Origin: Euglena gracilis
Taxonomy: Eukaryota; Euglenida; Euglenophyceae; Euglenales
Assembly (NCBI GenBank): GCA_039621445.1
Contig: CP154954.1
Span: forward strand, 33,333,455-33,397,454
Direction: 5' to 3'
Length of the DNA stretch: 64,000 nt
Shown here: one piece after another, positions 58,796-64,000 of the stretch
How the letters are laid out: the number at the start of each line of letters is the position of its first letter
How positions within the stretch are numbered: the stretch's first letter is position 1
Notes under the pieces: model-generated
What the model saw: only the letters and a program-made list of their open reading frames with translations
What the model was told of the DNA's origin: nothing
The model's database searches: none
Program-made: the position numbers and the translations under genes

Positions 58796-59215
58796 TTGGT
58801 CAGCCCAGAAGTCATTGAGGAAGTGTCCAGAAAGATGCTGAAGGATGGACTGGGAAGATGGACCACATCCATGACAGAATGGGTACAGAAGATGCAATCC
58901 AGCAGCTGCAGATGTGGACAGATTGGGGTCCACTGCTGTCCAAGGGCTGTGATTGAAGGTGAAGCTGATCACCATGTACATCCTGTGTCCCAAGAGTATT
59001 TTTTCAGGGCTTTGGAAGATCTGCAGCAGCAGAAGAGCCCTGTCATTGCAATTACATCTGTACAATCTGTTGGTGTTCAGGCGGCTGAAGTGGAGGAGAT
59101 TGCAATCATTCCAAGAGTTGAAGTTGCTGTGCAAGCTGCTGCAGAAGGAGAGGACCAATCTGAAGACAAAATGAAACAGAAGGAAACATCCAAGGAAAGA
59201 CGAATCAGAAGATAA
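58796..59215 (+). CDS. Hypothetical ORF, 139 codons, unrecognised
   Basis: A plus-strand frame starting MVSPEVIEEVSRKMLKDG, Glu/Gln/Val-rich, ending in a charged tail (EDQSEDKMKQKETSKERR). It lacks homopolymers and has mixed codon use, so it may be a real exon, possibly one belonging to a mobile element. There is no known domain, and it lies between two direct repeats. Confidence 0.3.
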   Translation: MVSPEVIEEVSRKMLKDGLGRWTTSMTEWVQKMQSSSCRCGQIGVHCCPRAVIEGEADHHVHPVSQEYFFRALEDLQQQKSPVIAITSVQSVGVQAAEVEEIAIIPRVEVAVQAAAEGEDQSEDKMKQKETSKERRIRR

Positions 59216-59859
59216 CAATCTAAGAAGAGGAAGAAGGAGGAGCCGCGGAAGCCATTCCCTGTGCGCTGAACCATGTGTGTTTGCTGCGATTTCATTGCAA
59301 TTCAAGTGTAAGCATTCTACTGGTTTGGTTTGTGACTGCCCAGCCACCATTTGTAGAGATTTGCCCTGCAGGGCACTTTGCTTTTGGGTTTTCCCCTTTT
59401 GATTTGCCCAGATTTCCCCTTAAACAGGGCAGGCACCAAAGAGATGGCTGTCATTGCCCAATTGGGGAAGGGTCAGGGCACAAGGGGGGGGGGGTACTCT
59501 GTTTTGCCCGCATGGGCACAGATGTACGGCAGGGCACATAACTGACCAGTGGATAAAGACAGTTGGAGTTGAAGATTTTCCGCCTTGCCCAGATTTTTTG
59601 CCCACAACTCCTTTTTTTTGGCTGCCCGATTCTGGGCACAAAAATCAGGATCCCCTTTTCATGATTGCCTGAATTCTCTCCAGGGTACATTTTTGTTGGC
59701 CCCCCCCAGGGCCCAGGGACGACTGCCCAGGAGGGGGTGACAATTCGGGCACAGGGGGGGGGGGCGGGCAGATCAGGGCGAGGTTGGAATTTCGACTTGG
59801 CAAACTTGACCTGCGAATGCCAATTGACATTCCAAGGAATGTTCTGAAGGAAGGGGGTG

Positions 59860-60079
59860 TAGGATTCGCCAAGTCTGCAATTCCTAATTCAAGATTGCAA
59901 AGCCATTGAAGAATGCCAATTGTTCTGTAGGGAGCAAAATGCTTACACTGACTGCGTGGGTCACTGATTGAACCTCAAAGAAGTCCTGCCTTTGTTTGTG
60001 CTGTGCTGGAAGTTTTGAAAAGTTCAATGCCTGAAAGGTCAAAAGTGAGACTGGGTCCAGGGCAAGAATGGGCACTCAA
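59860..60079 (+). repeat. 219-bp direct repeat, copy 2
   Basis: Same orientation as copy 1, 1.1 kb downstream. The next bases differ (TCCCTCAG versus CAATCACT). Confidence 0.85.
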
Positions 60080-61492
60080 ATCCCTCAGAATTTTCTGGGC
60101 AGTCATTAGTCCTTGGGGAGTTTTGAGAGGAATTTTTAAGGACATCTAAGGAGGGAGGGAAAGATCTGCCATAACATCCTCCCTTATCAGGCTTAATACC
60201 TCTCTGCTGGCTCCTTCTTTTGGCTGCTGGCCTGCAGGGCCATGTAAGGTGCAACCTCTGGATGTAAAGTGTCTGGGGATTCCACAGGCCCCGTCAATGG
60301 GGTCCATCCCCCTGTCTGCCACAACACTGGGGTCACAGCTGGCCCTGTCACAGGGCTTCCCAAAGACAGGCTATCCCCCTGCTTTTGAATGATGGGAGAA
60401 GGTCTGTGTCTGGAGTGGGGAAGTACATAGAAAGCTGGGGGGTCTGGGCTGATTACTTTCTGGGGGGGCCCTGTCTGAGCCAACCTTGGGCCTCCCCCCC
60501 AGGGCTGATGTGGTGTGGATGGTCATGAATGTAGTGGCCTCCACTGGCATTAATAGTCACATGGCCTTCGGGCGTGCCTGGCCTCCATTGGCCTTCTCCC
60601 CAGGACTTCTATGGTGTCTTCTTTGTCCCTCTTGTTTCCCCAGATAAGCCACCTTGGCATAATTTCCTTGAGGGATTTGATGCCAGCAGCCTTGGATGCC
60701 AGTGCGGCGCAGCGGGCGACCACCGGTGCGTTGTTCTGCCGTTCTCCCCTTTCTCTTCTTTGTTGCACTCCTTCTGCTCTTTGGCCATTCTTCAAAGTCT
60801 CCATCCGCAATGGCTCTGAGTGACTTTCCCACTGCAAATATGGAGCAACTGGGTGTTCCAAGTTCTCAACAAGCATTTGTGAGCAGATGGAACTGCGCTT
60901 TACGTGACATAAGCGTAGCACTTCATTTTGTTGTCCGCCGTAATGTGAAATTGTGCTTTTGCTTTGCTGTTTGGATGGTTTGATTCTGAAGCAGAACGGT
61001 TTGGTTCCTGGCTGGTGGGCAGGAGGTTGGCGACATAATTCTGTGCTCTCAGCATCGGGAAGTCTTTGTGCTGTTTTTTTTTTTGGTCCTGAGTACCCTC
61101 AGGATTGTCTTCTGACCAAAAGTCCAAGGGGTGACCTGAAGTCGATCCGGGATCTGACGGGGCAACGTCCTTTTGAGCCTGAGATGGATTGTCGATGCGT
61201 CGACGAAGTGAGAGGCATTTCATTTCACCCGTTGTCGATATACCTCGCTGGGATAGCTCCTTTACTTTCTTTTTCACTGTGGAGGTTTTAGGGACATGGT
61301 TCCATCAATGGGGAGGGGCAGGGGCGAGGTTCCCGGCCCTCTTGCACCGCCATCAAGCCAGGACAGTTCCCCATTCAGAATCCGAATGTGGATTGCTCAC
61401 GTGGAACGTAGCCCGAGTGTCCCTGGCACATGGCCACCGCACTTCCCCCGCGGTGCTCTCAGAGATTCAGTAACTCTGGAACCCCTGGAAAC

Positions 61493-61821
61493 CGCCCCCC
61501 TAATAAGTGCACGGGTGCGCACATTCAAGGCGTAGTTTCGGGCCCCAAGCGGTGCGCACTTATTAGGGCAAAGCCGAAAATACTGACTATTCCCCCACTC
61601 TTTTCAATTTTCCATCTATTTTGTGATGTCAAGCAATGAATCAAGCGATTATGATGACAGAAGTATTTGGTCTGAGAAGGACAGTTCTGAGGGTTTTGTG
61701 TACCTTTCGGACCTGAGATGTGACAGTGATTTCTCCTTGGGGGGGTGCACATTTTTTAGGGAGGTAGTTTCAGACCCTGGGGGGTGCGCACTTATTAGGG
61801 CACTGCGCACTTATTAGGGGG
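61493..61821. mobile_element. Poly-C element with CCCCCCTAATAAGTGC ends (copy in duplication)
   Basis: CCCCCCTAATAAGTGC at the left mirrors GCACTTATTAGGGGGG at the right. It is orthologous to 46100-46400 and carries an internal GCGCACTTATTAGGGC unit. Confidence 0.65.
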
Positions 61822-62275
61822 GTTTTACTGGCCGGCGGGTCCCCTTCATTCCTCTGTGATGCAGTTAAATTTTCGAAACGGGCTTTTTTGGAGGTTTTCT
61901 GAGCTTTTTCGCGGTCTTGCTGAAATTGGCCCAAATAGGGGGGGGGCAAGGATGGTCCAATGGATGGATCAATTAATTTCGATTGACCGTCACCAAATCA
62001 TTTTTTTCAAAAAATCAAATGCCACGTCCTTTGCCGTGTGTCTGGCGCACTCCCTTCAACCTGGTGCCACGATGAGGTGATGCGACAGGACAGGGATCCC
62101 ACGCCACATTTTGGTACCCATTTGGCCATTTCCGGGTCAAAAAAATCGAAAATTTCAAAATATCTCCAAAAGGAAATTATTGGGCAAAAATGATAAAATA
62201 ATAAAATAAGCCCCAGGGACCCTGTCAGACGCACTCAGGGCCGCTGCTCCCCCCCCCTCCCCCCCCCCCCCGCAG

Positions 62276-62461
62276 CCCCAACCCAGACGCCCCGGACCGC
62301 CACCCCGCGGACGCTGCCCGGGGACGGCGCCGCGCTGCGCACGCCGCGGCCGGACGCCGCGGCCGCCAGCCCCCGTGTGTTGCGGACCATCCAGCCCGCC
62401 GCCTCCCCCGCCGCCGCGACGGACGCGTCCAAGTACTTCCACTCCAAGCCAACCCCCGCAG
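62276..62461 (+). pseudogene. Duplicate of kinesin exon 15
   Basis: 186 bp, one silent difference from 46917-47102; acceptor CGCAG and donor GTGTTT intact. Without the upstream motor exons it is probably not an independent gene, unless it is an alternative 3' part or belongs to a longer copy. Confidence 0.7.
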
Positions 62462-63760
62462 GTGTTTGGCGCGTGCTCTGTTGGCTGCAGGTGCTTTTGT
62501 CGGGGGGTTGTTCAAGGACATGCTCCCCGCATGGTTTCTCATCACAGAAAAGGAAAGTTTGAAAAGCGATCTCCAAAAAATTTTTCTATCGTTTCCATGA
62601 GACCAAACTTTTCGGCAGCAACCTGGATGCTAGTTTCAGACGTTGCATTCAAGCTCAAATTTCACTGGGAAAAATGCTTGACTTTTCTCAGGTTTTCTGG
62701 CAAAAAATTGCAATCCAAACTTCAAGGACTTTCGAAGCATCGGTTCCATTTTTTTCTTGTGCATACAATTTTGGGTGGTTTAGTTGGTCAAATGTGTTAC
62801 AGACTTGTGACTGTGCTCTTGTTCCTGTCCACTCCTTCGCAAACAACTACTTTTTGTTGTTCCCACCTTTTTTTGCTTGCTGTCCTCTGTTGCCTTCAAA
62901 GCACCCCCCCCCCCTTTTCCCCCAGTGGGGATCGGTATTGAACTAAATGTGTGTCAACTGTGTTAGGGGAAATTCCTTGATCCCTCACTCCACAGGTTTA
63001 TTTGCAATTTTGCTTTGCACTTGTTGTTGCGTGTTTTTTTGCTGGCAATTTTTCTAATTCTATGATTAGCTTCAGAAAAATTCCACATTTTGGACCAAAT
63101 TTTTATTTTGCCCTGACCTTTTAAATCAGGTGTTGTTGTATTGTTTTTGACAGCACTCTCTTTTAGAGGCGACATGCTCCCAAGTGATAAAAAAATCAAG
63201 GCTTTCAACACTTTTGTTACGCCTGACTTACCCTCAAAATGCATTGAGTCCAACTTGAGTTTTGCATTTTTGCCAAGCTCGTTCTTCCAAGGTCCACATT
63301 CTGCCCCCCGGCCTGCACAAAGAAAATGACCCGGAAAAAGAGCCCTCCGAGCTGTCTGTTTGTCCTGGGGGGTGATCCGAGGGTTTTTTTGCAGGGCCCC
63401 ACGGAGTGGCCTGTTTTGCATCGGGTGCTGAGGAGCCATATGGCAGGGTTTGGGTTCCAACCATGCCGCCCCGCTTCGCAATTGGTGTGCCCGCAATTTG
63501 GCGGCCGTCAGCCTGCTGCAAGGGCTGGAGTTTTTTTTCCCTTTCGCTGCAGGACGCCACAGGGCTGGGGCTGGCCAAAGGCCAGTCCAGGGCTCAAATG
63601 GGTCGAGATCAAAATGGCAGACCACCGCGTTTTTTTTGCCGGTTTTGGGCAATGGGCCAACATCTCTGCTCACTTTCCTCGGCCATCCTGTTGACTGTCC
63701 CGGGGCAGCAGCAGAGCTTTTCGACAAGGGCCCTGTAGGGTTGCCCCCCCCCCCCCCGAG

Positions 63761-63958
63761 GAGCAGCGTGCCGCCCGGCCTCAGGAGGGCCGCCGCCGGC
63801 GGGGGACATGCCGCGTGCCCAGTCGATGCCCGCCCTCGCCTCCCCCCGGCCGGCGGTGCTGTACCGCCCGGAGGAGGGCCCGGCCGCTGCCGCGCAGTGC
63901 GCCCCCCGCCCCTTGTCGAGCCGGGGGCAGCAGCCCGCTTCAGGCGTTGCCGTGCCGT
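63761..63958 (+). pseudogene. Duplicate of kinesin exon 16
   Basis: Differs from 48421-48618 by one Ala to Pro, one Trp to Cys and one silent change. The acceptor is GAG instead of CAG, the donor GTAAAG instead of GTGAAG. Confidence 0.7.
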
Positions 63959-64000
63959 GTAAAGTGTTCATGGCTTTGCTTTTGAAAGTGGGTCACTGTG

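Larger units (their letters stand above)
60699..64000 (+). repeat. Segmental duplication, copy 2 (truncated by window end)
   Basis: Repeats 45537-48660. The left breakpoint falls inside the exon 14 coding sequence (CCAGTG). Exon 15 and exon 16 equivalents lie at 62276-62461 and 63761-63958. Sequence before 60699 is unrelated to the kinesin gene, so exons 1-13 are absent here. Confidence 0.92.

Noticed and set aside
1-64000. Dinoflagellate origin
   Set aside because: Non-GT-AG introns and trans-splicing occur there too, but the +4/-6 paired ends point to euglenids. This remains an inference.
1-64000. tRNA or rRNA genes
   Set aside because: I found no cloverleaf with the usual A/B boxes and no rRNA-like conserved stretch by eye. 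A covariance search would be needed to be sure.

Overview
This is nuclear DNA from a eukaryote. Short GC-rich coding blocks are scattered through AT-rich, repeat-laden sequence full of long C/G homopolymers. No bacterial-style ORF stands up. My best inference is a euglenid (Euglenozoa) or close relative. The main reason is that one gene is split by many introns that lack GT-AG ends. These introns carry inverted repeats placed so that bases +4 to +6 pair with bases -8 to -6. As I recall it, that is the signature of euglenid nonconventional introns. Both genes also have an AG behind a pyrimidine tract exactly 12 nt before the ATG, which fits spliced-leader addition. The species is not determined, and the assignment rests on intron structure rather than a search.

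Layout. 1-8356: no gene seen; dispersed and inverted repeats, including TA-flanked poly-C miniature elements. 8357 to about 34261 (+): an F-box / leucine-rich-repeat (FBXL-like) gene. It opens with an F-box exon, and its ribonuclease-inhibitor-type LRRs are carried by at least 15 further small exons. For 13 introns I could define both ends to the base from the stem rule plus LRR spacing and reading frame. 34262-35398: intergenic. 35399-52125 (+): a kinesin-like gene of about 21 exons and roughly 980 codons, joined by GT-AG introns. Its motor domain has a P-loop, altered switch I and switch II motifs, a coiled-coil neck and a long Pro/Ala-rich tail. 52126-60698: repeats and a decayed DIRS/Ngaro-like tyrosine-recombinase retrotransposon on the minus strand (about 55.85-58.6 kb). 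60699-64000: a near-identical duplication of kinesin exons 14 (3' end), 15 and 16 with their introns, running off the window.

The most interesting signal is in the LRR gene. At 19494-19619 an LRR codon string is interrupted by a 118-bp element with inverted repeat ends and a perfect 8-bp target-site duplication. Removing the element plus one duplicate restores the LRR exactly, and the same boundaries satisfy the +4/-6 stem rule. It therefore looks like a transposable element caught acting as a nonconventional intron. A 311-bp element with similar ends and its own 8-bp duplication lies in a kinesin intron (49912-50222), and fold-back elements with 8-bp duplications sit inside other introns. 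Two neighbouring genes thus show two intron regimes.
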